A stretch of DNA of 62,603 nucleotides from Methylococcales bacterium. Lineage in GTDB: Bacteria > Pseudomonadota > Gammaproteobacteria > Methylococcales > Methylomonadaceae. A program made the position numbers and the translations under genes. The stretch spans positions 1 to 62,603 of the forward strand of contig JAPLRZ010000056.1 of the NCBI GenBank assembly GCA_026398895.1, in the 5' to 3' direction. Shown here one piece after another: positions 17,079 through 25,960 of this stretch. The notes beneath the pieces were generated by a model. The model saw only the letters and a list, made by a program, of their open reading frames with translations. It was not told where the DNA came from and ran no database searches. The stretch's first letter is position 1. Every line of letters starts with the position of its first letter.

Positions 17079-18137
17079 TCAATCGTCTTCGTCTTCGTCT
17101 TTATTTTCGTCATGCTGTTTACCAAAAATTATTTTTGCCTCATCGACACCCGTTGGTGCTATGTCTTTAAGGACATCCATAAAACTTTTACCCACCATCT
17201 TTATTGCCCGATCAATAAACAGCGGGACGGGACTCGATGGTTCATTTTTTTTGTAATAATCACAAACAAGATTAAGGGTTTTGATGACATCTTGATTGCT
17301 ATTAATCGAACCTGATATTGATTTTGTTGAGTTACTGACAACATCTCCCGATTGCGTGGTTTCATCGCTGTTATCAGTAGTCTCTCCACCAATGCCTTTT
17401 CCTTCGAGAGCAGAATTTAAAAATGTTTTACATTCTTTAAGAAATACACGCAAATCAGCAAAACTGGGGGCATCACTAATGCCGACATAATCGGTGACTA
17501 TATTTTCTAATTGATTGAGATCGTCCAGACTTGTGGTGATTGCTTGCAGAGTTTGCTGTAAATAGTCTGGCTCAATGTCGTGAATAGCGGCATCGATGGT
17601 GGCTTGATTGACTTCTTTTTCATTGCTGGTAGCAGTCGATTTTCCAGTGGCAATGCTGATATGGCGAAAATTAAATCGTCCTAACGATTTCGATTCAAGC
17701 AGGGGGGTTTGTTGTAGTGGCCAAAGAACTGCTTCATGGTCACACAACGACATAAGAGCATTAATTCTTATGGTAGGGTCATTGTCATCATCGGGATCAA
17801 GTTGAGGATGAATGCTATCCCAGCGTTGCTCTGTCAAGGTTCTAATCAGTGTTAGACCGTCTTGTAAGCCTGAAAAACCTTCGAGAGCAATGAGTGAGCG
17901 TAAGTAACAAACCAATACTCGTAAATCTATGGTTCTTGCTAATAGGGCTTCCGATTGTTTTTTTACATCGCGCCAATTGGGAGGTTCAGCTTCGGAAACG
18001 GCATCCCCCATTTGCTGTTCGGGCTTGCCTTTGATTGTTTGCTCAAGTTCGATAAACTTGGGGTCATATTCCAAATCCTCACCGCAGACCTTATCGGGGT
18101 CTATGTCCTTTAAATACTCATTAATATCAATAGCCAC
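17079..18137 (-). CDS. tssA: T6SS cap/baseplate protein TssA
   Basis: A 352-aa TssA (ImpA). The N-terminal ImpA domain is clear: CGEDLEYDPKFIELEQ, then AEPPNWRDVKKQSEALL and RVLVCYLRSLIALEGFSGLQ. The C-terminal part is of the short class (about 350 aa in total), with a Ser/Thr-rich linker at 250-275 and a final helical domain ending in an acidic tail DENKDEDEDD. TssA recruits tail components during assembly. GTG start with AGAGGAA seven bases upstream. It is separated from tagF-pppA by 27 bp and from tssB by 32 bp. Confidence 0.92.
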   Translation of the reverse strand: MAIDINEYLKDIDPDKVCGEDLEYDPKFIELEQTIKGKPEQQMGDAVSEAEPPNWRDVKKQSEALLARTIDLRVLVCYLRSLIALEGFSGLQDGLTLIRTLTEQRWDSIHPQLDPDDDNDPTIRINALMSLCDHEAVLWPLQQTPLLESKSLGRFNFRHISIATGKSTATSNEKEVNQATIDAAIHDIEPDYLQQTLQAITTSLDDLNQLENIVTDYVGISDAPSFADLRVFLKECKTFLNSALEGKGIGGETTDNSDETTQSGDVVSNSTKSISGSINSNQDVIKTLNLVCDYYKKNEPSSPVPLFIDRAIKMVGKSFMDVLKDIAPTGVDEAKIIFGKQHDENKDEDEDD

Positions 18138-18164
18138 TGTTGTTTCCTCTGGTTTTTGATGAAC

Positions 18165-19685
18165 TTATGAAATACTTTCTCTACTTACTATAATAACGGT
18201 GACATTGTCTCTTGCGCCACGCGCCAAGGTTTCGTTAATTAAGGTGTCAGCAATCTCCGAATGCCCTTTGATTTGCATTATATGCTCAATTTCTTGAAAA
18301 CTCATTTCTTTATCTAAGCCATCACTGCATAACAAAAAAACGTCACCTTCAAGCACTTCTGTTACTTCTACATCTAACTCCAAATGATCATCTGCACCAA
18401 TCGCACGCGTGATAATATTGGAGCTTTTAACTGACCACGCCGATGAAATTGGTGCATTGTCTGCACTGTGATCTTGAGACAGTTGCTGTAATTTATGATC
18501 GCGTAAGCGATATAAACGACTGTCACCCGCCCATATAAAAGCGCAGCGTTGATCTTCACAAATCAGCACAACCACGGTGCTACCAACAAGATGGTTATCG
18601 TACTCCCTAGCGGCTAGTTTTCGCAATTGGGTATTAACATTTTGCAGACTCTGTTCTACTTCTTTAATATAGTTTTCCAATGGTTCGGTGGGCAATAGGT
18701 TTTTTAATGTATTGACGATTAACTGACTGGCAACATCACCTGCTTTGTGTCCACCCATACCATCGGCAACCACCCATAAGCTTGCTTCGGGTTTGTCTAA
18801 TAAAGAATCTTCATTATGTTTACGCCGCTTACCCGTGTTAGTAATTGCCCACGAATGCCAGCAAGATTCAGACAATGCTGACTTATTGCTAGCGAGAATA
18901 CTGCTTAGACTTGGCTGCTCTTGATCTGCAATCGTAACGTTAGCAGAATTAGGGCTGTTGGCAAGTAATTCAAGCGCAAGCTCAGACGGCGTAAAATAGT
19001 TTTTACTGCTTACCCTGTCTGTTAGAAAATCAGTAAAACTGCTGATAGGAGGTAAACCTTCACACGCTAATAGCGCGGCTTGAACGTGTTGTGAACCCTC
19101 GTTAGTCCATAAACTATAACCAGACATAAACCTGGCTAATAATTTTGTATTGAGTCCGACAAAGGCATTGTTTATCTGCCCACTATTTTCTATCGCGGTA
19201 TAAAAAGATTTTTTTTCAGAAGATTGCTGATTAGGCGATGAATTTGTAGGCACTGAAAATACAGGAATGCTTTGAATCAGTTGATCGAAAGCATTAATAT
19301 CCATATTGCCTTCTAAACCTGTTAAAGCGGCATCTTCAAGCTGCTCAAACCAGACACTACCCGCCGTAAATAAAAACGGCAACTGAGGCGATTGCTCAAA
19401 CACCACAGCTACAGTCATGGGAAAATAACGCCCAACTCTATCAACACTCGGCATGACGATACCAGCAACCGCTTTGTCACCACACACACCAGGGCTTAAC
19501 AAGAATCGCCAGATCGGGCTAGTTAGATAACGGTTTAACCAGTCATCACCAAGTTCTTCACGACTGGCGGCGAGAGCAGCTTGTAGCCAGTTATCCCAAG
19601 GGCTAATGAATTCATTAGGCAAGCGTCTGGAGACGAAATCGCCGATGATGGGTAATTTGCCGTAAAAACCAGTGATTGTGTTCAC
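18165..19685 (-). CDS. TagF-PppA fusion: T6SS regulator plus PP2C phosphatase
   Basis: A 506-aa two-domain protein. Residues 1-230 are TagF/ImpM (GFYGKLPIIGDFVSRRLP, IWRFLLSPGVCG, GRYFPMTVAVV). Residues 275-506 are a PP2C-type phosphatase with NED at 291-293, VVADGMGGHKAGDVAS from 305, AGDSRLYRLR from 386, LLCSDGL at 451-457 and ARDNVT at 491-496, so the metal-binding aspartates are intact. TagF represses T6SS assembly; PppA reverses Thr phosphorylation of the FHA protein TagH. Fusing them puts both negative regulators in one polypeptide. GTG start overlapping no neighbour, 2 bp from tssM. The kinase PpkA is not in the window. Confidence 0.92.
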   Translation of the reverse strand: MNTITGFYGKLPIIGDFVSRRLPNEFISPWDNWLQAALAASREELGDDWLNRYLTSPIWRFLLSPGVCGDKAVAGIVMPSVDRVGRYFPMTVAVVFEQSPQLPFLFTAGSVWFEQLEDAALTGLEGNMDINAFDQLIQSIPVFSVPTNSSPNQQSSEKKSFYTAIENSGQINNAFVGLNTKLLARFMSGYSLWTNEGSQHVQAALLACEGLPPISSFTDFLTDRVSSKNYFTPSELALELLANSPNSANVTIADQEQPSLSSILASNKSALSESCWHSWAITNTGKRRKHNEDSLLDKPEASLWVVADGMGGHKAGDVASQLIVNTLKNLLPTEPLENYIKEVEQSLQNVNTQLRKLAAREYDNHLVGSTVVVLICEDQRCAFIWAGDSRLYRLRDHKLQQLSQDHSADNAPISSAWSVKSSNIITRAIGADDHLELDVEVTEVLEGDVFLLCSDGLDKEMSFQEIEHIMQIKGHSEIADTLINETLARGARDNVTVIIVSRESIS

Positions 19686-19687
19686 TA

Positions 19688-22600
19688 TTATAAACTCGGT
19701 GGAAAGTGAATAGCGTCAAACTCTTTGAATGAAAACGGATTATCCACGCTGTTTGCACTGAGTTCATAGACCGCTTGAAATCCATCTATTTCAAACGTCA
19801 GCCGATATTTTTCTGCATCAATGCGCTGAATACGCGCCATTTCCAAGGCTCTAAACCATGCCCAAGCCCCTTCAACGCGTCTGCTAGGTTTTTGTCCATC
19901 AGCGGTTTCAAAACCAAAACTAACTAGACGACTACCATCCGTTCCAGGCCATGAAAATGGTGATATTTTGCTGGTGTCAGTGGTTTTATATTGGCTTTGT
20001 TGTCCTTCAATATTCAACCAAAATGCCGTTGCATTGGGCGTTAAACTAATGGGTTTTAAATTAAAACGAATCGTTGCAACTGTACCGCCATTGGCAAAAA
20101 ACATTTGCTGTAACTTTTTTGCTGCTTGAATTTGCGCTAACACAGTTGGAGAAATCGCAATTGTCTGATCATTTCGACTAATCATGACCCACGTTTTACC
20201 GCTAGTGTCCACAAAAGCTTTTAAATTAGTATTAAAAAACGTATCCACTACGCCACTGGGTGCAAAAAAACGACCAAAATCTTCTAAGGCAACATCATTG
20301 CCACTGCTTCTAGTAAATGGATAACGTCCTTGTATGCCTTTGTTATATAAAGGTATCACTTCACTTTTCCATAACTGTTTTAACTTGTCTTCTACGCCCT
20401 CATTTGCTCCACCTTGAGCAGAACCTGCTAATTTTTGCGTCATCGATTTCAAAGGCTCAGGTAATAATGAAGATTGGGCTTTTGCCGCTGCTGCCGCACT
20501 AGCCACCTGATTGACTGCCGCCATATCAGGTGATGAGGTACTACTGGCGGTTGTGGTATTATCAGATAATTGTTTTAACAACTGCATAGTTTGCTCAATG
20601 GGAGCGGGTGAACCTCTTACCAACATCGTCAACTGCTGAAAATGTTCTTCAACGGGTTGACCTAAAGGCGCGGTCTTACCCATTTCAGTTTTAGCCAACT
20701 CCAAAGCTTTAGTTGTTTGACTGCTTAAAGGATTTGTCACCACACCTGCTTGTTGTACTTTGCTCGCCATATCGGCTGGGCTAGGGGGCGCAATAGTTAA
20801 TGAGGTTTCTTTATTGACAGTGTCTAATAATTTACGCAATGGCGAGTCTGGCGCGGAAGCAAATTGCAATACTTCAACCGTTTGCGCGGTATTACTGACA
20901 GGTTTAATGGTTATTGTTGCCAATAAATTATCCCAATATTGAACATAATCTTGGTAATAATAATCGCGTACCGCAGATTCTAAGGCTTCATTGGTCATTG
21001 TTTCTTTTTTAGCTGCATCACCTAATACCCAACTACCTGAAATAGAAGCTTCGGCTTGCTCTTTCACTTGTTTTAAAAACACCTTATAAAAACCGTCATA
21101 AGTAAATAAATACGGAATGGTTTGTTGTGCTAGCGTACCATTTTTTGTTGCAAATACTTTATCAGCACTGAGACCTAAGGCTTTTGCTAACACAAAGTCC
21201 TGATTTTTTGTTTGCAATAACTCGGCTTTAATTCGCATATAAATCTGCTTTTCAGCAGGAATCACACTTAAAATTTGTCGTATATCGCGAACTAAGGTTT
21301 CATTTAATAATTGTTTTTCAGGCGGCAGTTTTAATAATGCCGTTAAATGCTCTAATAACTTCGCTTGAGTGTCAGTATCAGTTGAGTAAGTTGTTTGCCA
21401 ATCGACAGTAATCCAAGGTTGCACGGATTCTGCGTTAAAATGTTTGCTATCACCTAGCATTAAATACACTTCTAACAACGAATATAAAATGTCGGGATTA
21501 TTAGTTTTTTCTCGAATACGTTGTTCCAAGCGAGTTTTGATGAGCGGCAAGAATTGCCGTTGCAGTAATTCGTTGTAGGTTTTGATTATCACAGGCTGCA
21601 AACTACCGCCTTGATAAAGTCCAAAGCGCATCATCAGCGGCACATCATCTGAATAGACTTGGGTGATTGCCTGCATCGCATTCATGCGTTTTAACAAGGC
21701 AGAAAAATCGGTTTGCCAGTTGGGTGTGGTTGCCGCAACCGTGTCGTATTGTTGAATTCGATTATTCAATTCGCTGAGTGCAGTTTGGTTTTTGTTATAG
21801 CTGGTTAGCCATAATGCCGACATCAACACAATGACAAGTACAGAACCAATATAAATACCTTGGCGTAATAGAGTTTGTAAGCGTTCAATGCGTGGATTAA
21901 CACCAACAATCAAAGCTTCTTCAAAAATAACTTCTTTTAGCAAGCGAGTAATAAAATAACTTTTACCCTTGCCGCTAAATAATGGCACGTTGACTCTATC
22001 CAATTTAAAGGTATTGGCAAGCATACCCATTAAACGGTCGATGGGTGTACCTTCTTGTGTACCGCTAGTGAAATAAACGCCACGCAGATACGGTGCTTTT
22101 TGATAACGATTAGTGCCATAACATTGTTGTAAAAAGCTCAACAAGCCTTCTCTAAGTAATGCCATGCGCGAAGGGAAACCAAAAATTAACGCACGCCGTG
22201 ATAAATCGCGTTCTTCTTGTAAGCGTCTAGGTAGATGAGCGTTGATACGGTTGAGCAAATCATCAAAATCGTTGCCCACTCTGGCGATTATATCGGCAGG
22301 ATTGTCTTGATCTTCTGCGGGAAAAGTAACTCCCCACACTTGCTCTCTTTCATCTTTACTTAGTGTAGCAAAAAAATCATTAAAACCTGCCACTAAATCC
22401 GCTTTGGTAAACAGCATATAAATAGGGAAACGAATACCAAAATGGGTATGTAATTCTTCAATACGTTGTCTAATAGAGAGGGCGTGTTGGCTACGTTCTT
22501 CTTCAGTTTGTTTGAGTAAATCGGACAAACTCATGGTGATTATCACACCGTTGACAGGTCGTCTAGGGCGGTGTTTTTTCAGTAAATCTAAAAAGCCCAA

Positions 22601-23200
22601 CCATGCTGCCTTGTCAACTGCTTCATGGCTGTCTTGAGTGACATAACGCCCTGCGGTGTCCAATAACACCGCGTGATCGGTAAACCACCAATCACAATTA
22701 CGCGTACCACCGACACCGCGTACCGCACCTTTGCCAAATTGTTCGGCTAAGGGAAATTCTAAGCCTGAATTAATTAAGGCGGTGGTTTTACCCGAACCAG
22801 GTGGACCGATAATAATGTACCAAGGCAAATCATAGAGATAATTTTTGCCTTGGGAATTTTTCGCACCTGCTTTTAAGGTTTGTAAGGCTTCATCAAAATT
22901 ATTGGCAATGGTACTAATTTCGGCATCGGCTTCTTTAATGAGTGAATCGGAAGATCCGATTAAGTCAGTTGCCATTTGCGCATTGGCTCGACTGGCTTTT
23001 AATTGCATGAGCAGACTAAACAGCATCCACAGCACTACGATGACTAAAATCACCACTAATCTGGAAAGTTCCGATGCCAATGGTACATTCCCAGCAATGG
23101 CGATTAGCGGGGCAACAAACCAAATTAATAAACTTAAGGCAATAATTCCTAGTAGCTGAATAACCCATTTATTTTTGAAAAATGCTATCACTGTTTTCAT
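19688..23200 (-). CDS. tssM: T6SS membrane-complex subunit TssM (IcmF)
   Basis: An 1170-aa TssM (IcmF/VasK), which spans the inner membrane and links baseplate to envelope. Two N-terminal membrane segments (about 13-35 and 43-66), then a cytoplasmic GTPase-like domain with Walker A GPPGSGKT at 132-139 and VLLDTAGRYVTQD, a third membrane segment near 445-465 (VLVIVLMSALWLT), and a long periplasmic region ending in the TssM C-terminal domain with SPFSWPGTDGSR and AWFRALEMARI. Walker A is intact, which is not the case in all TssM. It lies 16 bp after tssL. Confidence 0.95.
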   Translation of the reverse strand: MKTVIAFFKNKWVIQLLGIIALSLLIWFVAPLIAIAGNVPLASELSRLVVILVIVVLWMLFSLLMQLKASRANAQMATDLIGSSDSLIKEADAEISTIANNFDEALQTLKAGAKNSQGKNYLYDLPWYIIIGPPGSGKTTALINSGLEFPLAEQFGKGAVRGVGGTRNCDWWFTDHAVLLDTAGRYVTQDSHEAVDKAAWLGFLDLLKKHRPRRPVNGVIITMSLSDLLKQTEEERSQHALSIRQRIEELHTHFGIRFPIYMLFTKADLVAGFNDFFATLSKDEREQVWGVTFPAEDQDNPADIIARVGNDFDDLLNRINAHLPRRLQEERDLSRRALIFGFPSRMALLREGLLSFLQQCYGTNRYQKAPYLRGVYFTSGTQEGTPIDRLMGMLANTFKLDRVNVPLFSGKGKSYFITRLLKEVIFEEALIVGVNPRIERLQTLLRQGIYIGSVLVIVLMSALWLTSYNKNQTALSELNNRIQQYDTVAATTPNWQTDFSALLKRMNAMQAITQVYSDDVPLMMRFGLYQGGSLQPVIIKTYNELLQRQFLPLIKTRLEQRIREKTNNPDILYSLLEVYLMLGDSKHFNAESVQPWITVDWQTTYSTDTDTQAKLLEHLTALLKLPPEKQLLNETLVRDIRQILSVIPAEKQIYMRIKAELLQTKNQDFVLAKALGLSADKVFATKNGTLAQQTIPYLFTYDGFYKVFLKQVKEQAEASISGSWVLGDAAKKETMTNEALESAVRDYYYQDYVQYWDNLLATITIKPVSNTAQTVEVLQFASAPDSPLRKLLDTVNKETSLTIAPPSPADMASKVQQAGVVTNPLSSQTTKALELAKTEMGKTAPLGQPVEEHFQQLTMLVRGSPAPIEQTMQLLKQLSDNTTTASSTSSPDMAAVNQVASAAAAAKAQSSLLPEPLKSMTQKLAGSAQGGANEGVEDKLKQLWKSEVIPLYNKGIQGRYPFTRSSGNDVALEDFGRFFAPSGVVDTFFNTNLKAFVDTSGKTWVMISRNDQTIAISPTVLAQIQAAKKLQQMFFANGGTVATIRFNLKPISLTPNATAFWLNIEGQQSQYKTTDTSKISPFSWPGTDGSRLVSFGFETADGQKPSRRVEGAWAWFRALEMARIQRIDAEKYRLTFEIDGFQAVYELSANSVDNPFSFKEFDAIHFPPSL

Positions 23201-23216
23201 GGCTTATCCTTGGCGA

Positions 23217-24575
23217 TTATAAAATGACTTCTATTTCTACACGGCGATTCATGGCTTTATGCTCTGGGCTATCGTTAGCCACCATAGGCTTGCTATCGGC
23301 TCGACCTTCATGATCCATTGTGGCTGCGATTTTACTGTTATTGCTTTTTAACAGATTTTCTACCGATAAGGCGCGGGCGGTCGATAAATCCCAATTGGAG
23401 TTGAATTTTGCGTTAGCACCCAATCTAGCGTTGTCAGTGTGACCGACAACGGTAATCCGTCCTGTCACTTGGCTCAATGCCTGACTGATTTTAGCGAGCA
23501 ACGGATAATATTGCTGCATGATTTCATCGCGTCCTGAGGCAAATAAACCTTTGCTGATGATACGCACAATGGTTTTGTTACCGTCTTTCAGTAGTTCCAC
23601 TTCGCGGTTATCCACTTCTGGTTTAAGAAAGCTATTTAACTCCTCAAGCAATGGTGGCGCGGTAGGTGTTTGAACCGTGGGAGTAATTACGACAGGCTGA
23701 ACATTGAAGCTGTCTTTCAGTGCGTATAATTTACCGAACAGTGGATCAGACGCTAAATTAATCAAATACAGAAAACCCAAAAAGCTCAATACCAATAACA
23801 AAGCGGCAACTGAACCAATCACCCAAAACGGAATTAATCGTGCCAGTACATTGCGTTTATCTTTAATGCCTTGCCAATGTAGCGATAAGCTGCGTTCCAC
23901 ATCACCTCGTTGGCGTTGAATAATGGAATAAGCGTTTTCTCGAATTTCTTCCAGTTTGCTAGAGCCGTGGTCTTCAACACGGTATCGACCTTCAAAACCT
24001 AAACACAAGGCAAAATACAACAGTTCCAATAAATCTAAATGTGTGCCTGGTTGCTGCATACAGTTTTTTAAAATCAGAAAAAACTTTTCGCCGCCCCATG
24101 CTTCTTTATGAAAAAGAATCAGCAAACTTTGTGTTCCCCAAAGGCTATTACTTCCCCAAGGCGTATTCAGTACTGTTTCATCCAATAGGGTGCAGAGTGC
24201 GTAGCGAGCTGCTTGCGCTTGTTCGCCTGAAACCCCTTGATTTTTTATTTTAAGCTCAAAGCGTTTTATTTCTTCGATCATGCTGTTTCTTAATCCAGCA
24301 ATATCGGGGTGTGAGGCGGTGTTGCGTAATTGCGCTACTATCGATAATAAAGAAATAGCCGCGCCTGTGATGGGATTACGCGTAGAGTAGGAAATTTGCT
24401 CACGCGAGTTTTCAGAAATGCCCGCGCTAACCGTAGTAGGTCGAGAATTAGGTGGCGGTGGATTTGAAGGCGGCGATTCTTGAGATTGTGATCTTCGCCC
24501 TCCTGGCATGGGTCTAAGAATAGTTTTGTCATCATCAATATAATTATTTTCGCCAAAAGGATTATCGTTGCTCAT
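23217..24575 (-). CDS. tssL: T6SS membrane-complex subunit TssL with OmpA domain
   Basis: A 452-aa 'specialised' TssL. After a proline-rich N-terminus (30-50) comes the DotU domain (70-245: LCTLLDETVLNTPWG, LCLGFEGRYRV), one membrane segment at 248-274, and a C-terminal OmpA-like peptidoglycan-binding domain with VVGHTDNARLG at 376-386 and NRRVEI at 443-448. Having the peptidoglycan anchor inside TssL matters here because no separate TagL/TagN gene is present. It lies 7 bp after tssK and 16 bp before tssM. Confidence 0.95.
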   Translation of the reverse strand: MSNDNPFGENNYIDDDKTILRPMPGGRRSQSQESPPSNPPPPNSRPTTVSAGISENSREQISYSTRNPITGAAISLLSIVAQLRNTASHPDIAGLRNSMIEEIKRFELKIKNQGVSGEQAQAARYALCTLLDETVLNTPWGSNSLWGTQSLLILFHKEAWGGEKFFLILKNCMQQPGTHLDLLELLYFALCLGFEGRYRVEDHGSSKLEEIRENAYSIIQRQRGDVERSLSLHWQGIKDKRNVLARLIPFWVIGSVAALLLVLSFLGFLYLINLASDPLFGKLYALKDSFNVQPVVITPTVQTPTAPPLLEELNSFLKPEVDNREVELLKDGNKTIVRIISKGLFASGRDEIMQQYYPLLAKISQALSQVTGRITVVGHTDNARLGANAKFNSNWDLSTARALSVENLLKSNNSKIAATMDHEGRADSKPMVANDSPEHKAMNRRVEIEVIL

Positions 24576-24582
24576 GGTGGTT

Positions 24583-25920
24583 TCATCCGTTCTTAATTGC
24601 CCAGAATTCTAGTTCAAGCTTAGGAAACTCCCCTGCGATATGAATGGCAAAACCACCCGATGTCTGCATTTGTTTCCACATCTCAGTTTGTTTATTCAAT
24701 TCAAAATAAGCAAAACCCGCATGAAAGGGGATTTGCCTTGGTGCAACGGGCAAGGCATGAATGGTAATGCCTGGTAAGTTATTGTTAATCAATAAATTTA
24801 TTTTTTCCACAGGTCCTATTTTTACTTGCATTGGAAAGCCGCTGCGTAATTGCTCGATAGAGACTTGCGCACTGACGGCTAACACAAACACCGCATCTTT
24901 CAGCAGATTAGGATCGGGTAATTTAGCACCGCGAATACCAAATTTACCTAAAACCAGTGGAATGAAAATAGCATTTTGTTCCAATACCGAACTGAGTAAA
25001 TGCCGTAATTCATCCATCACCTGCTTAAAGGTTTTTTGTAAATCATCGTGAATATAAGGAGCAAAATTAATCGGTCTTTTATTGGCTTTACAGAAAGTTG
25101 ACAACTCACCCGCGAGTTGTACCGCAATGCGATAAAAGTTTTCTGGGTGTAAGCAAGGCACATTTTGTAAATGTTCAAATAACGGTTCTATGCGATTGAC
25201 TAATTGCAGCAGCATATAATCGGAAATTTCAGCTACTCCACCTCTACCTGCTTCAGAAGCGCGTCCACCCAAGGCTTCACCGCGTGTATGGAGTAGCCCA
25301 TACAGTTCTTTAATATAACCTTTGGTGTGGGGAATGGCATTACAATCAACGCTCGGAGGAATGTAATATTCATCGAGAATAATATTTTTATCAATACGCG
25401 ATTCAATCACACGAGCAATGCCGATACAAACATAGCCAGCCCGCTCTTGTCTTTCCAATAGTAAGCTAGTGTGTAGCTTGGCTATCATCACCGCTGAGGT
25501 GGCATTAGTCGCCACGTTAGCATCTCTGACTTCACATTCTGCGGCGTGGTAACGGGCTAGATTATTGGGATTTTCATCGGTATCGACTTCAACCGAGCCT
25601 TTGCGTTGCGCGGGCAAGGACAAATAAATAATATTGTTCTGCACATCGGTGGAAATATCGATAGGCAGGGGCAGTTCATCATCTTCGGGCAGATTAAACG
25701 GCGTACCATCGGGGAAAATACCGCTACATTCTGCCAGTGCGAATTTTCCCATGCCCAACTGACGCGAGTCTATTTTGAGTTTTTTAATACCCCAATCGTA
25801 AGGCTGCAAACCACCACAGCGTTCACGAATCAGGGTTTCAAGATAGCGGTCATGTTGCTGAAAATGTTGAGGTCTAAGAAACATACCTTCTGACCAAACG
25901 GTTTTATTATTGTCTGACAT
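24583..25920 (-). CDS. tssK: T6SS baseplate adaptor TssK
   Basis: A 445-aa TssK (VasE/ImpJ). It starts VVWSEGMFLRPQHFQQHDRY-like (KTVWSEGMFLRPQHFQQHDR), the family signature. It also has YIPPSVDCNAIP and, at the C-terminus, PFHAGFAYFELNK and ELWKQM-type WKQMQTSGGFAIHIAGEFP. TssK trimers attach the baseplate to TssL and TssM and resemble phage receptor-binding proteins. It is preceded by tagH with a 40-bp gap; the place between the two where tssJ often lies is empty. Confidence 0.95.
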   Translation of the reverse strand: MSDNNKTVWSEGMFLRPQHFQQHDRYLETLIRERCGGLQPYDWGIKKLKIDSRQLGMGKFALAECSGIFPDGTPFNLPEDDELPLPIDISTDVQNNIIYLSLPAQRKGSVEVDTDENPNNLARYHAAECEVRDANVATNATSAVMIAKLHTSLLLERQERAGYVCIGIARVIESRIDKNIILDEYYIPPSVDCNAIPHTKGYIKELYGLLHTRGEALGGRASEAGRGGVAEISDYMLLQLVNRIEPLFEHLQNVPCLHPENFYRIAVQLAGELSTFCKANKRPINFAPYIHDDLQKTFKQVMDELRHLLSSVLEQNAIFIPLVLGKFGIRGAKLPDPNLLKDAVFVLAVSAQVSIEQLRSGFPMQVKIGPVEKINLLINNNLPGITIHALPVAPRQIPFHAGFAYFELNKQTEMWKQMQTSGGFAIHIAGEFPKLELEFWAIKNG

Positions 25921-25960
25921 TTTTCATCGCACTCCCGTTTTTATGTGTTTTGTCTGGGGT

